Source of the DNA: Ctenosaura bakeri
Lineage: Eukaryota > Chordata > Lepidosauria > Squamata > Iguanidae
DNA: 64,000 bases
Assembly: GCA_948474755.1 (NCBI GenBank)
Contig: CAOLHI010001817.1
Span: 124,001 to 188,000, forward strand
Direction: 5' to 3'
A program made the position numbers and the translations under genes. The notes beneath the pieces are model-generated. The model saw only the letters and a list, made by a program, of their open reading frames with translations. It had not been told where the DNA came from and searched no databases. This document shows, one piece after another, positions 11,934 to 21,306 of this stretch (within the stretch, counting starts at the first letter, position 1; each line of letters starts with the position of its first letter).

Positions 11934-12830
11934 TCAGGGGCAGATAGTAGCCATTAGTTTAAGCCTGACCAGGAAATGATCCGTCCATGACAAGGTGGTA
12001 GAGTTTATTATCTCCACCCATGGCTGTGCCTGTTCCGTACTAAAAACCACATTGAGGGTATGACCTGCACAATGTGTTGGCCCAGAGGCTAATTGAGATA
12101 GGCCCATGTTTGTCATGGATGCCATGAACTCCCGAGCCGCACCTGTCAAACTGGTCTCAAATGGGATATTGAAGTCGTCCAGAACCAGAAGTCTGGGTGA
12201 CTCCAACACCAACTCCGACACCAGCTCTGTCAGCTTGGCCAGGGATTCTGATAGGCAGCGGGGTGGTCGGTACACTAACAGAATCCCTAGACTATCCCTT
12301 GCCTTCATGCTCAGGTATATACACTCAAAGTGGTCTGTTTTCCAGACAGGTATCCTGGTTAGTATAAGATTGTCTTTGTAAACTAAGGCTACTCTGCCCC
12401 CCCGCCCACTTCCCCTTACCTGCTCACTGACAGAGTATCCAGCTGGCAAGGCCTGGACCCAGGTTGTGCCACTATTGTCCTCCATCTAGGTCTCTGTAAA
12501 GCATGCCAGGTCAGCTTCTTCATCCTTTAAAAGGTCATGGATGATATGAGTCTTCTTTTTCATTGACTTGACATTGCACAGGAGCAAGGAAAGGTTCTGT
12601 GGGTGGTTTGGTTCACTCTCCAGACATCTTGGGGTAGCAGGGCAAACAGAAGGTGAGATAGGTATTAAACATCTATCTCTCCTTCCCCTGTAACAGCATT
12701 TCGCCCTGCTATCACCATATCTCCCTTTGTCCAGCACAATACTTATTGCCACTCCCCGTTGTTCATCTATTACATCCATCCGCCCCCCATCATGAAAAAT
12801 TACTCCCTGCTTGCCCACACCTCCACCCAC
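11934..12830 (-). pseudogene. LINE endonuclease segment with two in-frame stops
   Basis: Two consecutive same-frame pieces (12486-12830 and 11934-12485) form the apurinic/apyrimidinic-like endonuclease that nicks the target. The first ends at ACFTET just before a TAG, where relatives usually have a Trp (TGG), so one base change explains the stop. The second carries LLVYRPPR, the LDDFNIP motif (GDFN in most relatives, so the Gly is lost) and the C-terminal WTDHFLVRL motif holding the catalytic Asp-His. It ends at a TGA 14 codons before the reverse transcriptase frame, probably from a CGA. Apart from the two stops the reading frame is unbroken from 12830 to 10527. Confidence 0.88.
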
Positions 12831-13130
12831 TCCTATCCCCCCTTCTTTGGTTCTCAGTCAGCAACCTGCAGCAACACAAGCAACAGGCAGCCAGCAGCAA
12901 GGGGCAGGTGGTCCTCTCACTTGTCAGCAGGTGGAGCTGGGCTCCTGGGGCCTGATTCTGTGAGAAGTGCAATCTCCAGTACAGGCAGCAATCTTCCAGG
13001 AAGGTTCTCAGCCAGCAACCAGTAGCAACACAAGCAACAGGCAGCCAGCAGACAAACCGTCTTCCTGGGCTGGTGGAGATGCTGGTGGTCTTCTCTCCTC
13101 AGCTAGTCTGTGGCACATCAAATGCCTCCT
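12831..13130 (-). repeat. LINE 5' leader with an internal ~155 bp direct repeat
   Basis: A block beginning GGTTCTCAGTCAGCAACC (12848-12898) recurs as GGTTCTCAGCCAGCAACC (13003-13053), each followed by the same GCAACACAAGCAACAGGCAG string. The period is about 155 bp. It lies just upstream of the endonuclease frame, where a LINE's internal promoter would be, and is GC-richer than the surroundings. Whether the copies once acted as promoter monomers is an inference. Confidence 0.7.
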
Positions 13131-15579
13131 GATGGCCCTAGCACTCATCCATGTTAGGATGAAAAGGAGAGTCTCATCATTAGATCTTAAGAGTGGGGAC
13201 TAGATGATATGAAAGGAGATAGTCATTTCAGTATACTGAACCCAGGCCATTCAGAACTTTAGATAATAATCCTAACTTTGAACTGGGCCTGGAGACATAT
13301 TGAGTATGTTCTAAAGTGGGTATAATATCTGGATTTCCTAACAGGTGTCAACTGAAACTTCTGAAGACTCTTCAAAGACAGCTCCATATAGCCCACATTG
13401 TAATAGCCCAGTCTTGATGTATGATGTGAATCTGACATGGGATGCAAACTCCTTTTTAAGGCTTATTACGTTGACTGCCTTTTATAGATAGGAACAGGGG
13501 AAAAATCTGTCACTTCTGTTTTCTCACACATTTTTTTTTAAATCCTGAGGTCTTTTTATCAAATTTATAAAGGGGTTTCCAAATTCTGATATGTTCTTAT
13601 GAAAAATTGACTAAACGGAATTCTCTATCATCTTCACTGACCAAATCTGATAAGTGTATGAAGTTGACCATATTGCATATACTTGACATGTGGCTACTAA
13701 AAGACAAGGAGCCTGTCAGAAAAAGCAACCCTAGTTCAGTATCAAAAATACTGAGAGCTAAACTTACACAGTGATTTCCAATCTGTCAGTAAGGGAGGGC
13801 CCTGTTGTGATAGTACAATACTGATCAAGATGAACCAGTGATCTTACCCAAGTCAACTTTGTGCCTCCCTGCATAAGCACAACATAGCTGAGAGGATTTA
13901 TGAGTGCCTAAAGAAATATCAGTTGTTTATTTATAGCCTACTTTTCGACTGAAGTCCCCAAAAGAGCTTGCAGTGTGGTTAAAATACAATAATGATGCTA
14001 TTAAACAAAACACTGACATGTAAAAGTTGCATATTTTATACGTTTCTCCTAGGGGGAAATTCTAGCAATGACAGACCAGCAATGAAATGAACCTGTTTCT
14101 AGCAGAGGCCAATCTTACCTGAGATGCTCATGGCATTAGCAAATAAAGCAAAATAAAATAACTTACAAAGTATCTGTGAGTGCCTATGACTTAATAATTG
14201 CTTCACTTATCCAGGAAAAAAGCCCCAGAGTTTCAGTTTTAACATTAGTGCATTCTGAATAGCCCAGAAACTGAAGGATAACCATTGGAATTTTTCTAAC
14301 ATTGATTTACCCAGTTTAGTGCAGCTAGCCTATATAAAAATGACATAGCTACATTCTAGACCGAGTCTTCTGAAGCTCTTTCAAGGTCACCTAGCCTCCT
14401 GTTCCCCTTGAATTTCACCTCTCTCTCTTTCTCTCTCTCTGGCATTCAACCCAGCTCTATCCTACTTCTTTTCCTGGAACTTCCAGTTTCTCATTTCTGG
14501 TCATTTGCCAGAGGAACATGATATTCCTTCCAGCTAGGCATATGGGGCCAGGTCTCCAGCCTCCTACACTTCCATGTGAAGTACAGCCAGGATTCACTGG
14601 TACAGACATTCTTTTCTATCCTAAAATTGGATTGAAGAACAAGAGATGCTCTCCATTAATCTTCTGACTGAAACAGCATACTGATAATGAAAGAAAGTTC
14701 TTCAAATTATTGTTAATTAGTTAATTACCAGAAACATTTACATCCCACCTTTTTATGTGGAAGCTCTAGGAACTTCAGAGTACAAAAAATGTAAAGCAAA
14801 TCATTATAACAATAACTCTAGGGCCATAGTTATGTCCCTGAGGAATTTCAAAGCATGAAAATGTAAAGCAAATCATTATGACAATAATTACAGAGGTATG
14901 GCAAAGGTGAGACAGATATGTCTCACCAGTATAAGCAGAGATTTGGGGGGCTGGCTGGGAAGGGAGCCACATCAGGTGCTTTGGTTTGAACTTTGAAAAT
15001 GGCAGAAAGAGTTGTTTTGCAACATGACAGTGTAGGTTGAAGGTGATTCACATTAATCTTGAGATAGAAAGAAAAAAAGAATGGCGTCTTTTGGTAGGGT
15101 TTTGATTCTGAAGGTTACTTCCAGGAATTTGGCAGATTTTTGTCAGCCTCATGCAGCAGAGGTGGGCTACATGTGGCTCCCATGTCATATTCACCATTTG
15201 GCCCTTTTTCTGTTGCTCCTGCTGCCTCTGGCGGCCACTGTCACTGAATCAGCCTATCATTTAATTTAACAGTGAAAGAATATCTTGAATGTCTGGAGAC
15301 TGAGACACTGTTTCATAATCTCACAGGGCTCTATGGTATAGGATGAACCATAGCCCCATCTGCACTCCAAAGAGCCAGCGTAGTTGCTGTCCAAATTCAG
15401 TAGCAATCTTGGGAGCAACGAGAAATTTCATCAAATTCCTCAGTAATTTCTGGAGGGTCCAGTGTAGTCTCCTAACTCTGAACCTTACCTTCTTCCAACT
15501 ATAGATTTTGGTGAGGTTGGATTTGCTGATGCTGTGATACCTGTAATTCAGCATGGTATACAGAAGATCTACAGGCAAT
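13131..15579. other. mostly unassigned, with two LINE tail fragments
   Basis: No gene is seen. About 13925-14010 looks like a short antisense LINE 3' tail (TTTATAGCCTACTTTTCGAC). About 14725-14890 holds another antisense tail-like piece in which a segment with AAATGTAAAGCAAATCATTA occurs twice, 14789 and 14859 onward. A (CT)n run lies near 14420-14442. Confidence 0.4.
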
Positions 15580-16890
15580 GAATCAGGCTAAACTGCAGGT
15601 GATGCAGGTAAAGCACATACAGGTATGGTCAAAGAGCAGGAAAAACTTCTTTGTTCTGCCTATTATGTGATAGTGAGGATGGCAAAAGAGTCATACTCTG
15701 TCTCCACTACTGCATCCCCAATGTGCTGTTCAGTGGAATTATTCCAAGTGGTGAGGAGTCAGTTGGGATCACATTTGAGAGAGAGACCAGAGGCCTTGGT
15801 TGCCTAATGTAGCAAGATTGCCAGATACTTTGAGAAGGAAAGTTGTATTTATCCACATAGAGGGTGAAGCCATATTATCACAGAGTCTGAGAAAGTGCCC
15901 TGTGTTTCATCTGGTTAGATTTTCTGTCTCTGGTTTCAGTTGTTGAGGGTCCCATCCCATCACATAAGCCTGACACTTGTCCATCTCAGCTTATAAAATA
16001 AAGCATATATGGATTGTTTGGCTCAGTCCAGGGGCTGGGAAATGCCTCGCTATGTCAAGGGAAGCTTCCTGTTGACTTCAAGGCAGCTGTGGTGCATGCT
16101 CACCTATAGAGAATGTCCCCACATCCAAGGGCACATGAAAATTTGTTGTTGTTGCTGTGTGCCTTCATTTCCAACTTATGGTGAACCCAAGGTAAACCTA
16201 TCACAGGGTTTTCTGAGGCAGAGTGTGATGGGCCCAAGGTCACCCAGTGGGTTTCTATGGGCAAAGAGGAATTGAATCCTGGTCTCCAGGGTCATAGGTC
16301 AGCACTCAAATAACTACACCCACACTGGCTCTCATTTGAAAATTACTGCCCCATTACTAATATTCCTTTTTGGGGCAAGGTGCTTGAGTGTGTGGTGGCT
16401 GAGGAAATTCAGATGTTCTCAGAGGAAACAGATAATCTGGACCCATTTCACAAATTCCCACTTCTGTAGACTACTATAATGTGGTCTATGAGGAGTTTCC
16501 CTTGACAATGACTTGGAAGCTACAGCTAGTACAAAATTAAGTAGCAGGATTGCTGATAGACAACACATAACATTAGTCCTACAAAATTTGCACTGGGTGC
16601 CAATCCACTTCTTGTCCAAATTCAAGGTACTGATGATGATGATGCTCAAAACCCCAAATTGTTTGGGAACTTGGTACTTGAAAGAGCATCTCTCCCCATA
16701 TATGCCTAGAGACTGAGATCTTCTGGAGGGACTTTCCTCTGTGTCCCACCTATGGGGGTAATAGGATGGGGAGAACACAGGAGATGGCTTTTTCAGGTGT
16801 GGTGTCACACTCATGAAACATCCTGCCCATGGAGACCCTACTGATGCTAACATCATTTTCTGTTTCACACCAGGTCAAGGCCTAGTTTTC
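15580..16890 (+). mobile_element. degraded L2/CR1-group LINE, internal deletion, SINE insertion
   Basis: Plus-strand remnants follow the order of the long LINE at 9.5-13.1 kb. About 15655-15807 resembles the linker (SVELFQVVRSQL against PAELFRVVRDLT). About 16350-16440 resembles the reverse transcriptase fingers (IPFWGKVLECVVAEEIQ against LPFLSKVIKRAVALQLQ, then LDPF). After a large deletion of the palm, 16500-16710 resembles the C-terminal block (LVLQNLHWVPIHFLSKFKVL, then LGTWYLKEHLSPYMPRD). A BovB-tailed SINE splits it at 16142-16333. Frames are broken throughout, so this copy is older than the one at 9.5 kb. Confidence 0.75.
16142..16333 (-). mobile_element. tRNA-derived SINE with BovB-like tail
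   Basis: On the minus strand it opens GAGAGCCAGTGTGGGTG, with a degenerate tRNA-like promoter (GGTGTAGTTATTTGAG as box A region, GATTCAATTCC as box B region). It continues through the 'ACCCACTGGGTGACCTTGGGC' region and ends with GTTCACCATAAGTTGGAAAT...GAAGGCACACAG plus (CAA)n. The last part is the BovB-type 3' tail shared with Sauria SINEs. It interrupts the degraded LINE around it. Confidence 0.85.
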
Positions 16891-17062
16891 GTTTAAGAAT
16901 GTATATGGGCTGGATTTCACCAAATCAATTACTGTTTCATATACACAATCCCTATATATTCCCTAGTCAGGGGCTATGTAGAGGCTGTGAAAGCCCCAAT
17001 CCCCACTTACTGGACAGCAGCCATTGTGATTTATGGGGGTCTGGTCCCCAGTTGGGAAACTG

Positions 17063-17290
17063 CCCTGGTGGCGCAGTGGTTAAATGCCAGTACTGCAAGC
17101 CACAAAGTTGTGAGTTCGATCCTGCTGGGCTCCAAGGTTGACTCAGCCTCCCATCCTTCTGTAGGTCGGTAAAATGAGTACCCAGCTTGTTGGGGGCATG
17201 TATAGAAATGTATCGAAATACATGCTATTTGTAAATTGTTCACCGCCTCGATCCATATGGAGAGGCGGATACAAATAAATAATAATAATA

Positions 17291-17341
<51 letters not shown>
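17063..17341 (+). mobile_element. tRNA-derived SINE with L2/CR1-like tail and (AAT)n
   Basis: It starts CCCTGGTGGCGCAGTGGTTA (tRNA box A region) with GAGTTCGATCCTG as box B, then GGTCGGTAAAATGAGTACCC, an internal block typical of a widespread squamate SINE. The 3' end, CACCGCCTCGATCCATATGG followed by AGAGGCGGATACAAATAA, matches the stem-forming tail of the LINE copies here at 53600-53634 and 9579-9625. That fits a SINE borrowing the LINE machinery through a shared tail. An (AAT)n run of about 60 bp (17280-17341) ends it. A partial second copy is at 35656-35745. Confidence 0.82.
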
Positions 17342-19011
17342 CCTACTTGACAGAGACCCTGCTTCTGCCTGTCACAATGGAAATCACTCACAGGAGGGGG
17401 TGGGACCTTCAGTCAGCTATTTCATGATTGATAGGGGAACAGATCCCCATTGATTGCAGTGGCTATTGCCTGATAGGTGGGAATTAATGGGGCCAGGCCA
17501 TCAGTCTCTGAATAGTCACATAACTATGGTGATTACGCATTCATAACTGCCCAAGTGAATTACAGCTGTGGTTTTGAAAACCTCTTTTAGCCTCTTTAAA
17601 GCTGCTTTAACTTGTTGAGTTGTTTATCATGTTTTAATCTTGTTTAAATTATTCATTGATTTTAATCTGGAAATGTTTGAATTTCTTATACTGTTGTATC
17701 TTCTTGCCACCCAGAGAGCTTATGATAAAATATTTAAATAAATAAATAAATAAATAACACAGCTGGTTTTTCTGTCTGTACCCTGTCTTTTGGGATTTTT
17801 TAAAATATTAGGTCAAGGGGAGTGTCTGTTAAGTGTTTTGCTCCATCAGTAGTGTGAGTTTGTAGCCTTTATTAAAAATGCAGTTTTCCATTTTATTTAA
17901 CCTAATGCTGTGGATAAGGTTTGCGATGCCACATGCTCAGTTTGAGTATGGGTTGCCTAACAAAAGTTCCTACAAAAGCTGTGTTTCAAGTGGTGGAATA
18001 AGGGCCATCTGGGAGCAGGATATCTTATTTCATTAGGATACGGTGCCTTGGTCACACTTTGACCCCCTTATTAAACAAAATTTTTCTTACCTTTGGTTTT
18101 TCACTCTTCTTGTTTACTTACAATTTTAAAAGAAACACACTGGGACAGGAAAGGGTTAAAGACTAATTTTGCAGAGGATAATTCTGAAAATAACCGTAAT
18201 ACATGCACAATTATTCAAGTTCAAAAGAAGAGTTCATCAGAGCATGTCTAGATTGTTCATTCTTACTGAGATATTCAGTAAGACCCCAGTAAAAAAGATA
18301 TTTCTGTTGGATTTTTTTTAAAAATGTAATCTCTTCTTCCCTAATGTGTCACTGGAGTGTTCAGTGTTAATGGGCAATCTCTGCTCTGAACTCTCTTCTT
18401 TCAAATTCTCTCTGCCTGCAGTGGGTTTTGAGTTTCTTCTCTCCTGTAGCAGTAAAAATAATGCCCATGACTTAAAACATGCATATTTGAAAAAAGGAAC
18501 ATAAACACAATTTAACCCATGGGGAAACATCAGAGCAGGATACACACAAATTTCCATGTGCAAGATAAACTATACTGCAATTTGATATAGAACTGGGGCA
18601 GGACAATAATGATATTCTGAGAAATACAACAAAATGATACTGACAGATTTGTATATCCTTAAGCAAAAAATGTACCTGTGACCAACAGATTGATACTGTC
18701 TGCCAACTACACTTCCAGCTCAGGCCTCTGGCCTCCACAGTATATCTCTAGAATACATTTCTTACTCCTCCATTTCACACCTGATCACAAAGAATGTACA
18801 ACTTACACTCAAGAACAACAGATGCCAAGATATATGCCTTTGTGTTATCTTATAACTGATAGGAAAGCTTATTCAGGCAAGCTTTTCTCAATTAGCTGTG
18901 TAGGAACTAATGAGCTGGGGTACTGTTCTTGTTCTTTTTTCTTTATGTTCATTTCTTTTTTTAAAATTGTTTTTCATTTGATTGTTCTAGTATGATATGA
19001 TACTTAACTGT
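17342..19011. other. unassigned, with one LINE tail
   Basis: About 17580-17757 looks like an L2/CR1 3' UTR and tail on the plus strand (TTGCCACCCAGAGAGCTTAT, then (AAAT)n at 17731-17757). The rest shows no gene or recognisable element. Confidence 0.4.
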
Positions 19012-19207
19012 AGCGGGGAGGGGTCTTCCATGTTAGTGGGGTAATGAAGCTGTTCTGGGTTCTAGCCTGCACTTTAAAGGATCTATCCAAGGTATTGAAC
19101 TTGTTTTGGGCATATGGTTTGGTAGCTCAGATAGCTCCTTTAAAGTTCAGACTAAAACCTGGAGCTGATTCACTATCCCACTGAGAGAGAAACCACCAGT
19201 TGCTATC
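19012..19207. mobile_element. foldback (MITE-like) element, family B, copy 1
   Basis: Inverted ends: TAGTGGGGTAATGAAGCTG...GGGTTCTAGCC from 19034 pairs with GACTAAAACCTGGAGCTGAT...CCCACTG up to 19183, with weaker pairing further out. The second copy at 27842-28032 shares the ends and the middle (CTTTAAAGGATCTATCCAAG against CTTTAAAAGTGCTAATCAAT; GGATAGCTCCTT in common). CAGTGGGG-type ends would suit a hAT-like element, but no 8 bp duplication was found. Confidence 0.65.
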
Positions 19208-19521
19208 TGACACTGGTCTTCAATAGTGTTTTGATGCTACAATGTATTGCAGTTTTGCTTATATCTCTTTTTAGTCATGTTATATGCCATTTTTGTACTC
19301 AAAGAAAGACAGGAAGGATTATGTAACTGGGCAGAGCCTGGAAGTGATAAGTTAAAGATAATAAAGAGAGGGCAGCTTGTGAGTTGCATCGATTCTAGTG
19401 GACTTTAGTAACTGTGGAAATAGAGCCAATGCAAAAGGTATCTGCCTGTTTAGCTGCTTGAACAAAACCCAATCATACTCCTGATAGGAACATGTCACAT
19501 TTTTTCATGGTTAGTTGGAGA

Positions 19522-20821
19522 TGTTAGGGATGTGATGTAACCCCTGCTGGCAGACCCAGTCCCAAGGGAGCATAATATTTAATATCCAAAGTTATTAAGC
19601 CAGAGGTTCACTAGACAGGAATGTAGACATCTGGGTCTAAAACGGAAGCCTTATTGGCAATGGTCAGACCAAGGCTCTCCCAGTCACATCTCCAAGAGGG
19701 AAACCTCAAAAGGCACACATATACACACAATGGACCATCTACAACAATGGCACCTTGAAGGGATTATGTGTTCTCCTGATGACATTAATGTTTGTGACAG
19801 CAAGAAATACAAAGCTGAGGTCCATCTGCATGATTTGGCCATTGTCTTTTCCCAGGAAAGTGTCTGCCCTCGAGGTATGTTTTGCCCTATAATTGAGTCT
19901 CCTTTTTTGGGACTCTCTTTGGAGAACTTCCATGCTTGACTAGTGCTCGAACAAACTGCTAGTCAAGAGCTCCCCTCAGCATTCTTCCTCCATTGAGCCA
20001 CCTTTGCCTTGCTTCTTCCCAAGCTGAAGACTACAGGATTAGGTGCAGTATAAACCGCTCTCTTTCCCTCCACTTTTCTCGATCTTCATATCTTTCTGAC
20101 TCATTAGTCCTTGTGCGCTTCTGTGAGTGACTGCTTCATTGTGTGTATGTGTGTGGCTATTTGGCCAATTCTGCTGCATAAACTACTGGTGATTGGACAT
20201 TTGGCCTGGCTCTCATGCAGTCTGACTCCATAGACATAGGGTCCAAGATCTCGCTATGTTGCCCTGTCCTCTGCTTTGCTAAGCAGTGCTCTGCTGTTGC
20301 AGGAATTCGGAGACAGGGAGACCACAGAGTAAAGGAAAAAGAGTTTATTATGGCTGGGCTGTGTGGCTGGAATCGCTTCCAAAGCCAAGAGCCCAGAGCT
20401 CAGTTTGCAAGACAGTTTTATAGGAACATAATACAAAGACATTTCCTCTTGCCCGTCCCTCTGAGATTTTGCAATGTGTGTGATGTTCTCTGACACCCTC
20501 TTACACCTCAGATATTTACATTCCAGGCAATGTGTTACAGAACATTTCAGCAGTTAGCACACCGTGACTGAAACTCTGTATTCAAAAACAGGAACAACTC
20601 TGGTTATCATTGCTAATGCAGCATGTGGAAATCCCTTGACTTGTGACACACTTTCAGATGATTCCTCATATTAGATTCTATAACTATGAGCATATATAGG
20701 GTCTTGTGGCTACCTAGACTGACCCTCTCTCAGAGGCTACTTCACTGCTAAGTTCCCCAATCTTTGTATTTTTGGAGCAAATCCAAGTGTTCCCCAGGAA
20801 CCCCCAGAAGTCAGGGTAACA
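19522..20821 (+). mobile_element. solo LTR, family 1, copy 1, containing a second LTR
   Basis: The element starts TGTTAGGGATGTG and ends CAGAAGTCAGGGTAACA, flanked by the 4 bp duplication GAGA (19518-19521 and 20822-20825). A TATA-like CCCTATAATTG lies near 19886, and the conserved segment AAGATCTCGCTATGTTGCCC near 20247. Copies at 28327-29250 and 53871-54771 share the 3' part and the GGGTAACA end. Without the nested 450 bp LTR and its duplication the LTR is about 846 bp. No gag, pol or env frame flanks it, so it is a solo LTR of an endogenous retrovirus; 4 bp duplications are common in gammaretrovirus-like elements. Confidence 0.85.
20295..20744 (-). mobile_element. second LTR type, nested inside the first
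   Basis: A 450 bp insert bounded by TGTTGCAGG and CTACTTCA, flanked by the 4 bp duplication CTGC (20291-20294 and 20745-20748). Read on the minus strand it has the order of an LTR: TGAAGTAGCC start, CTATAAAACTG TATA box (near 20424), AATAAACTC polyadenylation signal (near 20345) and CCTGCAACA end. It is unrelated to the surrounding LTR, whose other copies run uninterrupted across this point. It is a younger insertion of a different retroviral family. Confidence 0.85.
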
Positions 20822-21274
20822 GAGAAGCTTTGTAAATTTTATTCTCACAGGCAAGAACAAATCATTTTATATTTTCCTCCTTGTGGCAAGAAAGTAATTA
20901 AAATTGAAATTTCAAAGATTATTTGCAGTTTAACACTTATTCTGTGCAAGAAAATGCACCTTTTTTGCTAAAAGCATAATTTGCTGACACTTAAAACATT
21001 TCTGTGCAGAAAATAAGTTTTACACTCAGAAAAGAGCGTATTTTTTTTTTGGTATGGAAATGCTTCATTTTCTGTGCAGAAAGCTTTTTTTTTTTTTTTT
21101 TAGTATTAAAAAAACCCACATGCATTTTCTTACAGAGAATACGTCTTGAAATTTAAAGATACTTACCTGTCTAGAACTTACCGCATCAGGTTTCCTGCTA
21201 TTCAAGAAACCTGTTTTCCAACTATTTTTAAAAATATTTTAAATCTTTTTTAAAAATTATTTCCATCCTTATTA

Positions 21275-21306
<32 letters not shown>

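Larger units (their letters stand above)
9547..13130 (-). mobile_element. near full-length L2/CR1-group non-LTR retrotransposon
   Basis: A LINE of about 3.6 kb on the minus strand. From its 5' end it has a repeated untranslated leader (about 12831-13130), an apurinic-like endonuclease, a reverse transcriptase with FDTIDHG, GVPQGAVLSPMLFN and YADD motifs, a C-terminal region ending in LWNGLPEE...VLFRQTF, and a 3' tail with a CCGCCTC...GAGAGGCGG-type stem. It ends in a (TTG)n/(TTA)n microsatellite tail (9547-9578) instead of poly(A), as usual for this LINE group. The 5' boundary is not sharp. The coding part carries two in-frame stops and a frame break, so the copy is inactive, although long intact stretches suggest a moderately young insertion. 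Confidence 0.88.

Noticed and set aside
12106..12381. Plus-strand frames opposite the LINE endonuclease and reverse transcriptase
   Set aside because: They are shadows of the minus-strand LINE gene.
9547..13130. RTE/BovB or L1 LINE
   Set aside because: The microsatellite tail, the single polyprotein ending in LWN.LP and the FDTIDH/GVPQG motif wording fit the L2/CR1 group.
17063..17140. Possible tRNA gene
   Set aside because: Boxes A and B are present, but acceptor-stem pairing and cloverleaf length are wrong; it is the head of a SINE. The same holds at 16142, 25893, 27509 and 29251.
17143..17391. Leucine-run frame resembling a signal peptide or membrane segment
   Set aside because: It is the (AAT)n tail of the SINE read in another frame.
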